Shown: positions 16,436 to 25,938 of the stretch, piece after piece
Layout: the number at the start of each line of letters is the position of its first letter
Numbering within the stretch: the stretch's first letter is position 1
Source of the DNA: Prevotella sp.
GTDB lineage: Bacteria; Bacillota_I; Bacilli_A; ML615J-28; CAG-313
DNA length: 64,000 nucleotides
Reading direction: 5' to 3'
NCBI GenBank assembly: GCA_023665755.1
Contig: JAMPDF010000001.1
Location: 75,437-139,436, forward strand
Made by a program: the position numbers and the translations under genes
The notes under the pieces: model-generated
Seen by the model: the letters and a program-made list of their open reading frames with translations, nothing else
Told to the model about the DNA's origin: nothing
The model's database searches: none

Positions 16436-19027
16436 ATGTACGAAAAAATAGATAAAAATTTATATACACCGATGATGCGACAATATTTAGAAATCAAAGA
16501 AAATTATCCAGATACACTCGTTTTTTTCCGGTTGGGTGATTTTTATGAAATGTTTTTCAATGATGCGATTGTGGCTAGCCGAGAATTAGAGATAGTATTA
16601 ACCGGTCGAGATGCAGGTGTCAACAATGAGCGTGTGCCTATGTGTGGGGTTCCTCATCACGCAGTAGATAGCTATATTGAGCGTCTCTCTAATAAAGGTT
16701 ATAAGGTAGCCATTGTCGAACAACTAGAAGAGCCAGGTGGGAAAAAAATTGTTCACCGAGATGTTGTAAAAATTGTAACTCCAGGTACTAATATTGATGA
16801 AAAATATTTAAGTGATAAAAGTAATAACTATATTGCAGGAATTGAAAAGATTGCATCCGGATATGCATTTAGTTACATTGATTTATCAACTGGTGAGGCC
16901 AAAGTAACCACTTTTCCTAATCACTTAGACTTGATTTACAGTGAATTGGTGAAACTTGGAATCAAAGAAGTGGTTGTAAACAAACATTTTGATTCAACTG
17001 TCTGTGAGCATTTATTTAAAATTTATGGCATATTGGTTTCTATTTCAGATGAAATTGAAATTGAAAGTTACTTGGAGCATTTGTATGCTGATTTGGATGT
17101 ATCCTTACATACAGGAACGAAGCGACTTTTGTCATATATTATGAAAACACAAAAAAGGGTATTGGTTCATTTACAGTCTTTTGCTTATTATGATAGCAAG
17201 GACTATATGCGTTTAGATAGTAGTGCCACGCGCAATCTTGAATTGGTTGAATCGCTCAAAGGGAATCGGTTTAAAAATAATCTATTGAGTATTTTGGATA
17301 AATGTTCTACCGCAATGGGGTCTAGATTTCTTAAAAAAAGCATTCTATTTCCCCTTGTTGATGTAAAAAAAATCAATGAGCGTTTGGATTTTATTGAAGA
17401 AACTATGAAGCAATCGCTTCTTACCGAAGAGGTCAAAAATGACCTTATTGAAATTTATGATTTAGAACGGATTGTTGGTCGAATTAGTTATGGCAACTTG
17501 AATCCAAAAGATTTGATTCAGCTAAAAAAATCAATAGGAGTGCTACCTCATATTAAAGAAACGTTACTACAAATGAAGGGAAAAGTAGCATCAGAAAAGG
17601 CCAAACTGATAACTACGTATGATGCATTATTCATCTTACTTGATCAAGCGATTGATGAATCGGCAGGATATAGTTTAAAAGATGGAGGAGTGATTCGTCC
17701 TGGTTTTCATCAAGAACTAGATGAGATTAAGAATATCAATGTGACCAATAAGGATTTTTTAGTGAATCTTGAAAAACGAGAACGTGACAAAACTGGCATC
17801 AAGAATTTAAAAGTTAGTTACAATAAGGTATTTGGTTATTATATTGAAGTTACAAAATCTTACTTGGGTTTAGTAAAACCTGAATATGGATATATTCGCA
17901 AGCAAACGACTAGCAATGCTGAACGATATATTACTGAAGAGTTAAAAGAGCGTGAAGCTTTGATTCTACGAAGTGAAGAACGAAGTCTAGAATTAGAACA
18001 AGAAATTTTTTCAGATATTCGCAATCAGTGTAAGATATATGGAGCAAGTTTGCAAGAGACCGCAAAATTGATTTCAGAAATAGATATGCTTATCGCGTTA
18101 GGTCTTGTTGCCAGAACGCAACATTATACGAGGCCCCAATTTTCTAGATATGATGAATTTGAGATTGAAGATGGAAGACACCCTGTAATAGAAGCGGTGT
18201 CGCAAAAGCCATTTATTCCCAATCATTTACACCTTTACAATAATGATAGAATTTTATTGATTACAGGTCCCAATATGAGTGGTAAATCGACATATATGCG
18301 TCAAAATGCTATCATTGCAATTATGGCTCAAATGGGGTCCTTTGTTCCCGCAACATCCGCTAAATTACCGATTTTCGATCAAATTTTCACGAGAATTGGG
18401 TCTAGTGATGATATTTCGAGTGGTGAGTCTACTTTTATGACGGAAATGCTTGAGGTCAATTATGCGATTACAAATGCTACAGAACGCAGTTTAATTATAT
18501 TGGATGAAGTAGGTCGTGGTACCGCAACATTTGATGGTATGGCGTTAGCCCAGGCTATTATTGAGCACTTGCATTTTGTTACTGGAGCAAAGACATTATT
18601 TTCTACCCACTATCATGAACTGACTAGTTTAGAATCGAGTTTGCCTTTTTTGCGAAATGTGCATGTCGAGGCCAAGACTACGGGTGTTGGTGGAGAAGGT
18701 GAACTAGTATTTTTACACAAAGTCTTAGATGGCCCCTCTGATCAAAGTTATGGTATTCATGTAGCCAGTCTTGCAAAAATGCCTAGCTCGATTACACTTC
18801 GTGCGCGAGATATTTTACAAAAATTAGAAACTAAATCGTCTTATGATGAAGAGAGGTTATCCATTCATCAATATGTTGAACCCATTGTTCAAATGATTGA
18901 AAAAGAAAATCCCCAGCTACTTGAGCTAAAACAAAAGATTGAACAGTTGGATTTGGATCAGATGAAGCCAGTTGAGGCATTAATAGCCTTATCAGAATTG
19001 AAAGCGATGGTGAAAAAAGATGAGTAG
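16436..19027 (+). CDS. mutS: DNA mismatch repair protein MutS
   Basis: An 863-aa MutS that recognises mismatches and small loops. The N-terminal mismatch-binding motif FFRLGDFYEMF carries the Phe-X-Glu wedge. The C-terminal ABC ATPase has the Walker A motif GPNMSGKST beginning at residue 611, Walker B LIILDEVGRGT and the STHYHEL switch. A C-terminal dimerisation tail is present. The start at 16436 was preferred to a GTG at 16427 because AAAGGTG overlaps the latter and is correctly spaced for the former. The stop overlaps the mutL start by 8 nt, so the genes are translationally coupled. Confidence 0.97.
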   Translation: MYEKIDKNLYTPMMRQYLEIKENYPDTLVFFRLGDFYEMFFNDAIVASRELEIVLTGRDAGVNNERVPMCGVPHHAVDSYIERLSNKGYKVAIVEQLEEPGGKKIVHRDVVKIVTPGTNIDEKYLSDKSNNYIAGIEKIASGYAFSYIDLSTGEAKVTTFPNHLDLIYSELVKLGIKEVVVNKHFDSTVCEHLFKIYGILVSISDEIEIESYLEHLYADLDVSLHTGTKRLLSYIMKTQKRVLVHLQSFAYYDSKDYMRLDSSATRNLELVESLKGNRFKNNLLSILDKCSTAMGSRFLKKSILFPLVDVKKINERLDFIEETMKQSLLTEEVKNDLIEIYDLERIVGRISYGNLNPKDLIQLKKSIGVLPHIKETLLQMKGKVASEKAKLITTYDALFILLDQAIDESAGYSLKDGGVIRPGFHQELDEIKNINVTNKDFLVNLEKRERDKTGIKNLKVSYNKVFGYYIEVTKSYLGLVKPEYGYIRKQTTSNAERYITEELKEREALILRSEERSLELEQEIFSDIRNQCKIYGASLQETAKLISEIDMLIALGLVARTQHYTRPQFSRYDEFEIEDGRHPVIEAVSQKPFIPNHLHLYNNDRILLITGPNMSGKSTYMRQNAIIAIMAQMGSFVPATSAKLPIFDQIFTRIGSSDDISSGESTFMTEMLEVNYAITNATERSLIILDEVGRGTATFDGMALAQAIIEHLHFVTGAKTLFSTHYHELTSLESSLPFLRNVHVEAKTTGVGGEGELVFLHKVLDGPSDQSYGIHVASLAKMPSSITLRARDILQKLETKSSYDEERLSIHQYVEPIVQMIEKENPQLLELKQKIEQLDLDQMKPVEALIALSELKAMVKKDE

Positions 19028-20930
19028 ACCAGTTATTGAACAATTACCTGTTGAATTAGCGAATTTAATTGCTGCAGGAGAAGTGGTTGAACGTCCTGCG
19101 AGTGTAGTAAAAGAGTTGATGGAAAATGCGATAGATGCTAACGCAACTGTGATTCGGATTGACTTGATTGATGCAGGATTAAAAAAAATAACCGTAATAG
19201 ATAATGGTATAGGCATGACAAAAGATGAGATGGAATTGGCTGTTTTACCTCATGCCACAAGTAAAATTAAATCGGCAAGGGATTTGTTTTGCATTTCAAC
19301 TTTAGGATTTCGAGGTGAAGCATTGCCTTCGATTAGTAGTATTTCAAAAATGAGTCTTACATCTTCAATAGATGGCTATCAAGGTTATCAACTTGACTAT
19401 GAAGCAGGTCAAAAAAAAGGTGAAAAGATTGTTTCGTTTCCTAGGGGAACGAAAATAGAGGTAATAGATTTATTTTTCAATACGCCAGCACGACTAAAGC
19501 ATTTGAGTCAGCCATCAGTAGAGCTTTCGCATATTGTAAGTTATGTCAATCGTATTGCTCTTGCACAACCCCATATTGCTTTCATTTTATCTAATAATGG
19601 TAAGGTATTATTCTCTACTTCGGGTGAAATGGATTATGCAATGATTTTAAGTGCTATTTATGGTCATGATGTGGCGAAACATATGGTCTTTTTTTCAGGT
19701 AGTGACGGATTATATCAAATTGAGGGATATGCTTCGACAAATTATGTTTACAGATCCAATAAAAATGCAATGACATTTGTTATTAACCAACGCGTGATTA
19801 AGAATCAAGGCTTAAGTTTTGCGGTAACAGATGCCTACAAAACGCTATTACCAGTTGGAAAATATCCAGTTATCTTTCTATTGATTCAAGCGGATACATC
19901 ATTAGTTGATGTAAATGTGCATCCTACCAAGCAAGAAGTGCGATTTACTGATGAATTTAAATTGAAACAATTGATTAGTCAAACCATTCAAGATGCTTTA
20001 AATCGTATTGAAATGCCCTATCAACAAGCAGTTATACCCCATACTCCATCTAATTCTAAAGAAATACATACAACTGAAACTTATGAGTGGGATGATTTTG
20101 AATCTAGTACGCCGTTGATGCAACATTTTGATAAGATAGAACCAATGGTAAACAACTTAAAAAATGAAACTAAAGACTTCGGTGAAAAAACTTTGGCAAA
20201 TCTAATTCAGCCAATGCCGAATCCCGAGGAAGACAATTTCTTTTATACACTAGATACTGATGAAAAAAAACAGGTTAGTTCATCTACTTTAAAAGAAGAG
20301 CAAGTGGAAGAAAATAGTTTTGATTTTGTCGAAGAGCGCCAAAATTTATTTTTTTCAGAAATGATTTATCTAGGCCAGTATCATCAAACCTATTTATTAT
20401 TAGAAAAAAATAATGATTTGTACCTACTTGATCAACATGCTGCTATGGAACGCTATATGTATGAAAAAATCATACATAGCTTAGAGACGGAGGACAGAAC
20501 GATGTATCGACTACTTGTTCCTATAGAAATCAGTGTTCCTATATACGAATTAGACAGTTTGAAGGATAAAAAAGATATATTGATGGATATCGGTATTGAC
20601 ATTCGATTTGGAAAAACACAAACTATTGAAGTGCTACAAATTCCCACATGGATTCCTAAACAATTAGAAACCATATTTCTAGAAGATATATTTCAATACG
20701 TATTGACCAATCAACAAGTAACTCGCGCCAATATGTTAGATAATTTGGCCAAACAACTGAGCTGCAAGCAATCTATCAAGGCAGGGATGGACATATCGGT
20801 TGAAGAAGTACAGACATTACTATCACATTTAGACCAATGCAAACAACCATTTACTTGTCCACATGGTAGACCAACCATTGTTCAGTTTACACAATATGAA
20901 ATCGAAAAAATGTTTAAGAGGATTATCTGA
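19020..20930 (+). CDS. mutL: DNA mismatch repair endonuclease MutL
   Basis: A 636-aa MutL. The N-terminal GHKL ATPase has ENAIDAN, DNGIGM and GFRGEALPSI motifs. After an acidic linker (about residues 340-450) the C-terminal dimerisation domain has the metal-binding endonuclease motif DQHAAMERYMYE plus CKQSIKAG and CPHGRPT. This is the nicking type of MutL found in bacteria without MutH, so strand discrimination is probably replication-linked through the beta clamp. It ends with TGA and miaA starts 1 nt later. Confidence 0.97.
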   Translation: MSRPVIEQLPVELANLIAAGEVVERPASVVKELMENAIDANATVIRIDLIDAGLKKITVIDNGIGMTKDEMELAVLPHATSKIKSARDLFCISTLGFRGEALPSISSISKMSLTSSIDGYQGYQLDYEAGQKKGEKIVSFPRGTKIEVIDLFFNTPARLKHLSQPSVELSHIVSYVNRIALAQPHIAFILSNNGKVLFSTSGEMDYAMILSAIYGHDVAKHMVFFSGSDGLYQIEGYASTNYVYRSNKNAMTFVINQRVIKNQGLSFAVTDAYKTLLPVGKYPVIFLLIQADTSLVDVNVHPTKQEVRFTDEFKLKQLISQTIQDALNRIEMPYQQAVIPHTPSNSKEIHTTETYEWDDFESSTPLMQHFDKIEPMVNNLKNETKDFGEKTLANLIQPMPNPEEDNFFYTLDTDEKKQVSSSTLKEEQVEENSFDFVEERQNLFFSEMIYLGQYHQTYLLLEKNNDLYLLDQHAAMERYMYEKIIHSLETEDRTMYRLLVPIEISVPIYELDSLKDKKDILMDIGIDIRFGKTQTIEVLQIPTWIPKQLETIFLEDIFQYVLTNQQVTRANMLDNLAKQLSCKQSIKAGMDISVEEVQTLLSHLDQCKQPFTCPHGRPTIVQFTQYEIEKMFKRII

Positions 20931-20931
20931 G

Positions 20932-21837
20932 ATGAGAAAAGTCGTTGTGATTACTGGACCTACCGCAGTAGGAAAAACCAAACTTGCCATTGCGATTGCA
21001 CAGAGATTTCATACGGATATTATCAATGGGGATGCGTATCAAATTTATAAACATATGAATATTGGAACAGCCAAACCGAGTATGGTAGAGCGACAAGGTA
21101 TTTTTCATCATATGATGGATATACTTTCTCCATACGAGGATTATTCAATTGCTGATTATCAGCGCGATGTGAGAAAATGCATTGACGAATTGATGGCAAA
21201 GGAAAAGTTACCATTGATAGTAGGAGGGAGTGGTCTGTATATAGATGCTGTTATCAAAGATTATCGATTTGATGAAGAAAAAAGAAATGATAATCTAGAA
21301 GAAAGGTATCAACATCTTAGCGATGAAGCTCTTCATCATTATTTGTCTCAGTTGGATAAAGATGCAGCAAGCATGATTCATCCACATAACCGAAAACGCA
21401 TTCTCCGCGCGATTGAACTTGCATCTTCGTCCGTTTCTAAAGACTCACGCGCTCATAGAGAGCATTTTTACTATGAAACGTTAATTATATTTTTAAATGA
21501 TGCAAGAGAAGCGTTATATCAGCGGATTAATCAACGAGTTTTAGATATGGTTGATGATGGTCTTATTGAAGAAGTATCTTCCATTGGTGAAGAAAACTTT
21601 TCACGAACTTCAAAAGTGGCCATTGGCTACAAAGAATGTCTTTCCTATTTGAAAGGAGACATTTCTAAGACTGAAATGATTGAACAAATTCAAAAAAATT
21701 CAAGGCACTATGCCAAGCGACAATTCACCTGGTTTAGAAACAAAACCAGTGCAAGGATGGTTGATATTGATATAACTAATTTTCAACAAACAGTTGATGA
21801 AGTTCAAAATTTGATTTTACAATTCCTAGAAGAATAG
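20932..21837 (+). CDS. miaA: tRNA dimethylallyltransferase
   Basis: A 301-aa enzyme that prenylates A37 of tRNAs reading UNN codons. The P-loop is GPTAVGKT; the substrate loop INGDAYQIYKHMNIGTAKP has Ala-Tyr where many homologues have Ser-Met or Ser-Arg, and VGGSGLYIDAV and KRQFTWFRN complete the signature. The start follows the mutL TGA by one base; an upstream in-frame start at 20863 would lie inside mutL. It is the last gene of the mutS-mutL-miaA operon, and the terminator stem overlaps its stop codon. Confidence 0.96.
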   Translation: MRKVVVITGPTAVGKTKLAIAIAQRFHTDIINGDAYQIYKHMNIGTAKPSMVERQGIFHHMMDILSPYEDYSIADYQRDVRKCIDELMAKEKLPLIVGGSGLYIDAVIKDYRFDEEKRNDNLEERYQHLSDEALHHYLSQLDKDAASMIHPHNRKRILRAIELASSSVSKDSRAHREHFYYETLIIFLNDAREALYQRINQRVLDMVDDGLIEEVSSIGEENFSRTSKVAIGYKECLSYLKGDISKTEMIEQIQKNSRHYAKRQFTWFRNKTSARMVDIDITNFQQTVDEVQNLILQFLEE

Positions 21838-21870
21838 AATCTACATGCTTATTGTAGATTCTTTTTTATT
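21836..21870 (+). terminator. Terminator of mutS-mutL-miaA
   Basis: AGAATCTACA (21836-21845, overlapping the miaA stop) pairs with TGTAGATTCT (21853-21862), followed by TTTTTATT. Confidence 0.85.
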
Positions 21871-21912
21871 CTAAAATGGTGCCTTATTCTATATAATGGA
21901 AGGGGTGAAAAA

Positions 21913-22968
21913 ATGAAACAAAGACTACCATTATTATTTGTCGTCATTTGTATAAGTAGTGCATTGATGTGGGGTGCACTTTCTTGTATATCTATTGAAA
22001 AAAAAGAGCCATCTCAAGAAGAAGTAGTAACACAGATTACACCACTTGCAGAAAGTGCTATAGTTATGGACATGGGAACAACGCGTGTGCTATATGCCCA
22101 TCAAGAAAAAAAGAAAATGCTTCCGGCATCAATTACAAAAATATTGACATGTATCACCTGCTTAGAATACTATTCATTAGATGATTTGGTTGTTGTGGGC
22201 AAAGAAGTGCTACAGTCAGAAGGATCTGCTATTTACCTTAAAATAGGCGATGTGATATCCATTAAAGATTTACTATATGGATTGATGCTATGTAGTGGAA
22301 ATGATGCAGCCATTGTGCTTGCATATCATTTGAATCAAAATGAATCTGACTTTGTTTATTTAATGAATAAAGTGGCTAAGAAAATTGGTATGAAAGATTC
22401 TATATTTTCTAACCCAAGTGGATTGGATTCGAAAACACAAAATTATACGACCGCATATGATATGGCTTTATTGATGAGTTATGCTATGAAGAATGAAATG
22501 TTTAGAACGATTGTTAGTACTAAAAATTATCAATGCCATATTGCAACTGGCACAACAATGTATTTTCGAAATAAGCATCGTTTGATTCAATCGGGACTTG
22601 CAACAGGCGGAAAAACGGGGTATACAAAGCAGGCAAGAAGAACTCTTGTTTCCACTTTTGCACAATCGGATTTTGAAATTGTAGTGGTCACTTTAAATTG
22701 CTCGAATGATTGGTATTTTCATGAGCAACTTGCTAACTATGCTTTTTCAAAATATCAATCTCACCAAGTACTATCGCTATTTGAATTTTACAAAGCCACA
22801 TACAATTATGGTAAATACGATGTAAAGAACCTACATTTAACTATCCCTATTCAAGCCAATGAAAGTATATTTTATCAACTCATTGTTCTTCATGATGGGG
22901 TAGACATTGTTTATTTAATCGAAGATGAGGTTATTGGTCATACATTTGTAAAGCAGGTGAAAACATGA
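21913..22968 (+). CDS. dacB: D-alanyl-D-alanine carboxypeptidase, DacB/PBP5* type
   Basis: A 351-aa penicillin-binding protein of peptidase family S11 that trims the terminal D-Ala of peptidoglycan stem peptides. A signal peptide or anchor covers residues about 5-25. The active-site motifs are SITK (Ser73, Lys76) within PASITK, the SGN motif in LCSGNDAA, and KTG in GGKTGYT. Position directly before spmA-spmB points to the sporulation-specific DacB, which sets cortex cross-linking in B. subtilis, rather than the vegetative DacA. A TATAAT at 21892-21897 lacks a good -35 box. It overlaps spmA by 4 nt. Confidence 0.88.
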   Translation: MKQRLPLLFVVICISSALMWGALSCISIEKKEPSQEEVVTQITPLAESAIVMDMGTTRVLYAHQEKKKMLPASITKILTCITCLEYYSLDDLVVVGKEVLQSEGSAIYLKIGDVISIKDLLYGLMLCSGNDAAIVLAYHLNQNESDFVYLMNKVAKKIGMKDSIFSNPSGLDSKTQNYTTAYDMALLMSYAMKNEMFRTIVSTKNYQCHIATGTTMYFRNKHRLIQSGLATGGKTGYTKQARRTLVSTFAQSDFEIVVVTLNCSNDWYFHEQLANYAFSKYQSHQVLSLFEFYKATYNYGKYDVKNLHLTIPIQANESIFYQLIVLHDGVDIVYLIEDEVIGHTFVKQVKT

Positions 22969-23552
22969 GTAAAATTTGGTATGTTTTAATTGTTGTAGGT
23001 ATTATTGTTAGCATTTTTACAGGTCATTTTGAACAACTTGGTGAAATTATTCTAGGTTCATGTAGTGTGGCTTTTGATATATTTTTAAAATTGGCCTTAC
23101 TCATTTTGTTCTGGAATGGCATTTTTCAAATTGCAATTGATTCGGGCTTGATTAGACATATTACACGATTTTTAAAGAAACCTCTTTCAAAAATTTTTCC
23201 AGAAGTAAATCCTGATTCTCTTGTAATGGAATATATTTGCAGCAACATCGTTGCAAATATGCTTGGCTTAGGATCTGCAGCAACACCACTAGGATTAAAA
23301 GCGTTTGAAGAATTGCAACGACAAAATCCACATCCAGATAGACCTAGCCGTTCAATGGTCACGTTAATCTTAGTGAATGTGAGTACCATTACACTATTTC
23401 CAACCACTATTATTGGACTTAGGACTTTGTATGGCGGGAAAAGTGATTTATCGCTTATCGCTATGATGATTTTAGTAAGTACTTTTTCAACCCTTGTTGC
23501 TATAGTATTAGATCGTATTTTTTATAGAATAGGAAAAAGAAGATGCAAGTAA
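22965..23552 (+). CDS. spmA: Spore maturation protein SpmA
   Basis: A 195-aa membrane protein of the nucleoside-recognition/Gate family with about four to five hydrophobic helices. The block ANMLGLGSAATPLGLKAFEELQ is characteristic of SpmA. In B. subtilis SpmA and SpmB are needed for full dehydration of the spore core and heat resistance; the transported substrate is unknown. The start codon overlaps the dacB stop (ATGA) and the stop overlaps spmB, giving a tightly coupled dacB-spmA-spmB unit as in B. subtilis. Confidence 0.92.
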   Translation: MSKIWYVLIVVGIIVSIFTGHFEQLGEIILGSCSVAFDIFLKLALLILFWNGIFQIAIDSGLIRHITRFLKKPLSKIFPEVNPDSLVMEYICSNIVANMLGLGSAATPLGLKAFEELQRQNPHPDRPSRSMVTLILVNVSTITLFPTTIIGLRTLYGGKSDLSLIAMMILVSTFSTLVAIVLDRIFYRIGKRRCK

Positions 23553-24040
23553 TCGTCATATATTTACTTGTTATATTGGGATTTGCTTTTTTGAAGCGAA
23601 TCAACGCGTACCAGTCTTTTTTAAGCGGAGTAGAAAATAGCTTTCGAACCGTAAAATCGGTTTTTCCTAATGTTTTAGCCATTATTCTAGCTATTCAAAT
23701 TTTTGCGAATTCTGGAATTTTAGAGTTGTTAGAAAGCTGGATGCCTACGCATCTGCTTGTACCCGAAATCTTTATTCAATGTTTTTTCAAACCTATTTCT
23801 TGGTCTAGTTCCTTATTGGTTATGACGGGTATTTTTGGAAAATATGGAGTAGATTCGTTTATTGGTCAACTTTCAAGTTTATTACAGGGGAGTTCTGACA
23901 CAACCATTTATATTGTAGCGATGTATTTTTCAAGTATAAAAATGAACAAATATGGCCACTCGTTATTAGCGGGATTATTGACAGATTTAGCCACATTTGT
24001 CTTCACGATATTTTTTGCCATGCTCCTTTTAAAAATGTAG
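23543..24040 (+). CDS. spmB: Spore maturation protein SpmB
   Basis: A 165-aa integral membrane protein of the Gate family, partner of SpmA. Conserved pieces include FLSGVENSFRTVKSVFPNVLAIILAI, FFKPISWSSSLLVMTGIFGKYGVDSFIGQLSSLLQGSSDTTIYIVAMYF, with the QGSSDTT signature. It overlaps spmA by 10 nt. The terminator stem begins inside its last codons. Confidence 0.93.
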   Translation: MQVIVIYLLVILGFAFLKRINAYQSFLSGVENSFRTVKSVFPNVLAIILAIQIFANSGILELLESWMPTHLLVPEIFIQCFFKPISWSSSLLVMTGIFGKYGVDSFIGQLSSLLQGSSDTTIYIVAMYFSSIKMNKYGHSLLAGLLTDLATFVFTIFFAMLLLKM

Positions 24041-24057
24041 AAAAAGGGGCTTTTTTG
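24022..24057 (+). terminator. Terminator of dacB-spmA-spmB, starting inside the spmB coding end
   Basis: GCTCCTTTT (24022-24030) pairs with AAAAGGGGC (24042-24050) with one G-U pair, followed by six T. Confidence 0.7.
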
Positions 24058-24084
24058 ACGTTAAAAAATATATTGTGTAATTGC

Positions 24085-24113
24085 TTGATAAAAAAATGTT
24101 TTTTTGGTATAAT
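24085..24113 (+). promoter_or_regulatory. Promoter of rluB
   Basis: TTGATA at 24085-24090 and TATAAT at 24108-24113 are 17 bp apart; an AGAAGGAGG ribosome-binding site precedes the ATG at 24150. Confidence 0.82.
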
Positions 24114-24149
24114 ATACTTATAAAAAATGGAAATTAGAAGGAGGAAAAA

Positions 24150-24920
24150 ATGGAAAGAATTCAAAAACGCATTGCGGCAAGTGGCGTTGCCTCAAGGCGA
24201 AAAGCGGAAGAGCTAATTTTAGAAGGCCGTGTGAGAGTGAACGGGGAGCTTGTCAACTCGCTTGGTGTTAAAGTCGGTCCTAAAGATGAAGTTACTGTAG
24301 ACGATATCGTGATTACCAAATCCTCCTTTGTTTATTTGGCGCTGAATAAGCCAAGAGGATTCTTGTCTACCGTTTCAGATGATTTAGGCCGAAAAACGGT
24401 TATGGATTTATTACCTAAAGAGTGGCATGAGTTTCGTTTGTTTCCAGTAGGGAGATTAGATTATGATACAAAAGGTATCATTTTGATGACGAATGACGGC
24501 GATTTTATGAACATGATGGTTGGGCCGAAAAGTGGAATTCAGAAGGAATATTTGGTTCGTGTCAAGGGAATTCTAAATAATGGAGATGTAGTAAAATTGG
24601 AAAATGGGGTTATGGTAAATGGAAAAATTACACTTCCAGCTATTGTATCAATTGAATCTATTGATCGCACAAATGCAACTACCCTTGTTAGAATGGTAAT
24701 TACACAAGGGATGAATCATCAGGTCAAAGAGATGTTCAAGGCCATTGGTTATGAGGTGAAACGCTTAACGAGAGTTCGTTTTGGTTGTATTGAAATTGAT
24801 GATTTGTCTGAAGGTGAAACGAGAAGACTAACCATTCATGAAGTAAAAACTTTGCGTGAAGCATCAAAGCAGTCTAAGATATTAAGAAGAGAAAATATGA
24901 GTAAATATCGCAGATATTAA
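24150..24920 (+). CDS. rluB: 23S rRNA pseudouridine synthase (RluB/RsuA family)
   Basis: A 256-aa enzyme that isomerises a specific uridine in rRNA. An N-terminal S4 RNA-binding domain (ERIQKRIAASGVASRRKAEELI) is followed by the catalytic domain with the GRLDYDTKGIILMTNDG motif containing the catalytic Asp. In B. subtilis rluB (ypuL) also follows dacB-spmA-spmB, which supports the large-subunit assignment over RsuA. It has its own promoter, and the next gene begins 16 nt after its stop. Confidence 0.93.
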   Translation: MERIQKRIAASGVASRRKAEELILEGRVRVNGELVNSLGVKVGPKDEVTVDDIVITKSSFVYLALNKPRGFLSTVSDDLGRKTVMDLLPKEWHEFRLFPVGRLDYDTKGIILMTNDGDFMNMMVGPKSGIQKEYLVRVKGILNNGDVVKLENGVMVNGKITLPAIVSIESIDRTNATTLVRMVITQGMNHQVKEMFKAIGYEVKRLTRVRFGCIEIDDLSEGETRRLTIHEVKTLREASKQSKILRRENMSKYRRY

Positions 24921-24936
24921 TGGAGGATAAGAAGAA

Positions 24937-25866
24937 GTGAATTGGGAATGGAAAATACTCGACTTCTTTGATCAGTTTAAGTCTGATGCTTTAGATGTTT
25001 GCAATTGGTTTATTTCGGCCGCACTAGGTAGTGCAGGATTGCTTTTTTTTCTACTTGTAATTTATTGGATAATTGACAAAGACAAAGGCATTAAAATTGG
25101 TTTTGCACTTTTATCTAATCTTGTTGTAAATAATTTTTTGAAAGGTTTATTTTTGCGCAAACGTCCTTTTGAATATGAAGGAAAAGCATATTTACGTAAA
25201 CTAGGTGATTCAGGTATGATATCTGATTCCGCAACAGGTACCTCTTTTCCAAGTGGTCATAGTCAAAATAGTGCAGGTTTTTATTCGGCTACCTATATGC
25301 AAACGAAGGGAAAACGGTTTCGATTTTTGCGTATTGGATTGATTTTGTGTATTTGTTTAGTTGGAATTAGCCGTCTATATTTAGGCGTTCATTTTCCAAC
25401 TGATGTATTATCAGGTATTTGTATTGGCTGTTTCGTCAGTATCGCTATGATGATGATGCAAGAAGTACTAGGAGAAAAGAAACTTTATCTGTATGTTGGT
25501 TTTACTATTTTGTTTTTGCCGTGCCTATTTTTTCCTAACTTTGGTCGAGATTTTGTAAAATGTTATGGCTTGCTACTTGGATTCTGTATAGCAACCATTT
25601 TAGAAGAAAAAACAATTGATTTTCACTGCTTAGTAACTAAAGGTCAAAAGGCACTTCGTCTTTTGGTTGGTATCCTATTAGTAGGTGGTATTTATTTAAC
25701 TTATTGTATCGCACCGAATGCTATCCATAACCATTTGGCATTTACTTTCTTGATGCATGTTTTGATTACATTTGTGGGGATTTATGTGGTGCCATTGATT
25801 TTTACCCACTGGGAAAAGAAAAAATTGAGTATAATAAAATCTACGAAAAAAGGTAAACAAAACTAA
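24937..25866 (+). CDS. PAP2-family membrane phosphatase
   Basis: A 309-aa integral membrane protein with about eight predicted helices. The three phosphatase signatures are present: KGLFLRKRPF, PSGHSQNS and SRLYLGVHFPTDVL, with the catalytic His in each of the last two. Family members dephosphorylate undecaprenyl pyrophosphate, phosphatidate or sphingolipid-type substrates on the outer face of the membrane. The extended C-terminal membrane region (residues about 180-295) is longer than in minimal PAP2 enzymes. Translation appears to begin at GTG 24937 after a GGAGG site. Its substrate is unknown. Confidence 0.88.
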   Translation: MNWEWKILDFFDQFKSDALDVCNWFISAALGSAGLLFFLLVIYWIIDKDKGIKIGFALLSNLVVNNFLKGLFLRKRPFEYEGKAYLRKLGDSGMISDSATGTSFPSGHSQNSAGFYSATYMQTKGKRFRFLRIGLILCICLVGISRLYLGVHFPTDVLSGICIGCFVSIAMMMMQEVLGEKKLYLYVGFTILFLPCLFFPNFGRDFVKCYGLLLGFCIATILEEKTIDFHCLVTKGQKALRLLVGILLVGGIYLTYCIAPNAIHNHLAFTFLMHVLITFVGIYVVPLIFTHWEKKKLSIIKSTKKGKQN

Positions 25867-25882
25867 TGTTTTACCTTTTTTT
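25846..25882 (+). terminator. Terminator after the PAP2 gene, overlapping its 3' end
   Basis: A 12-bp perfect stem (25846-25857 with 25870-25881) consists of an A-run plus GGTAAA and its complement, and the right arm is itself the T-run. Confidence 0.78.
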
Positions 25883-25891
25883 ACTTTCTGT

Positions 25892-25920
25892 TTGAAAAAA
25901 ACAGATAAATGTTTTATAAT
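25892..25920 (+). promoter_or_regulatory. Promoter of the Fic-like gene and PHP phosphatase
   Basis: TTGAAA at 25892-25897 and TATAAT at 25915-25920 are 17 bp apart. It overlaps an upstream in-frame ATG (25909), which argues for translation starting at 25939. Confidence 0.8.
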
Positions 25921-25938
25921 GAAGGTGAGGTAAAGAAT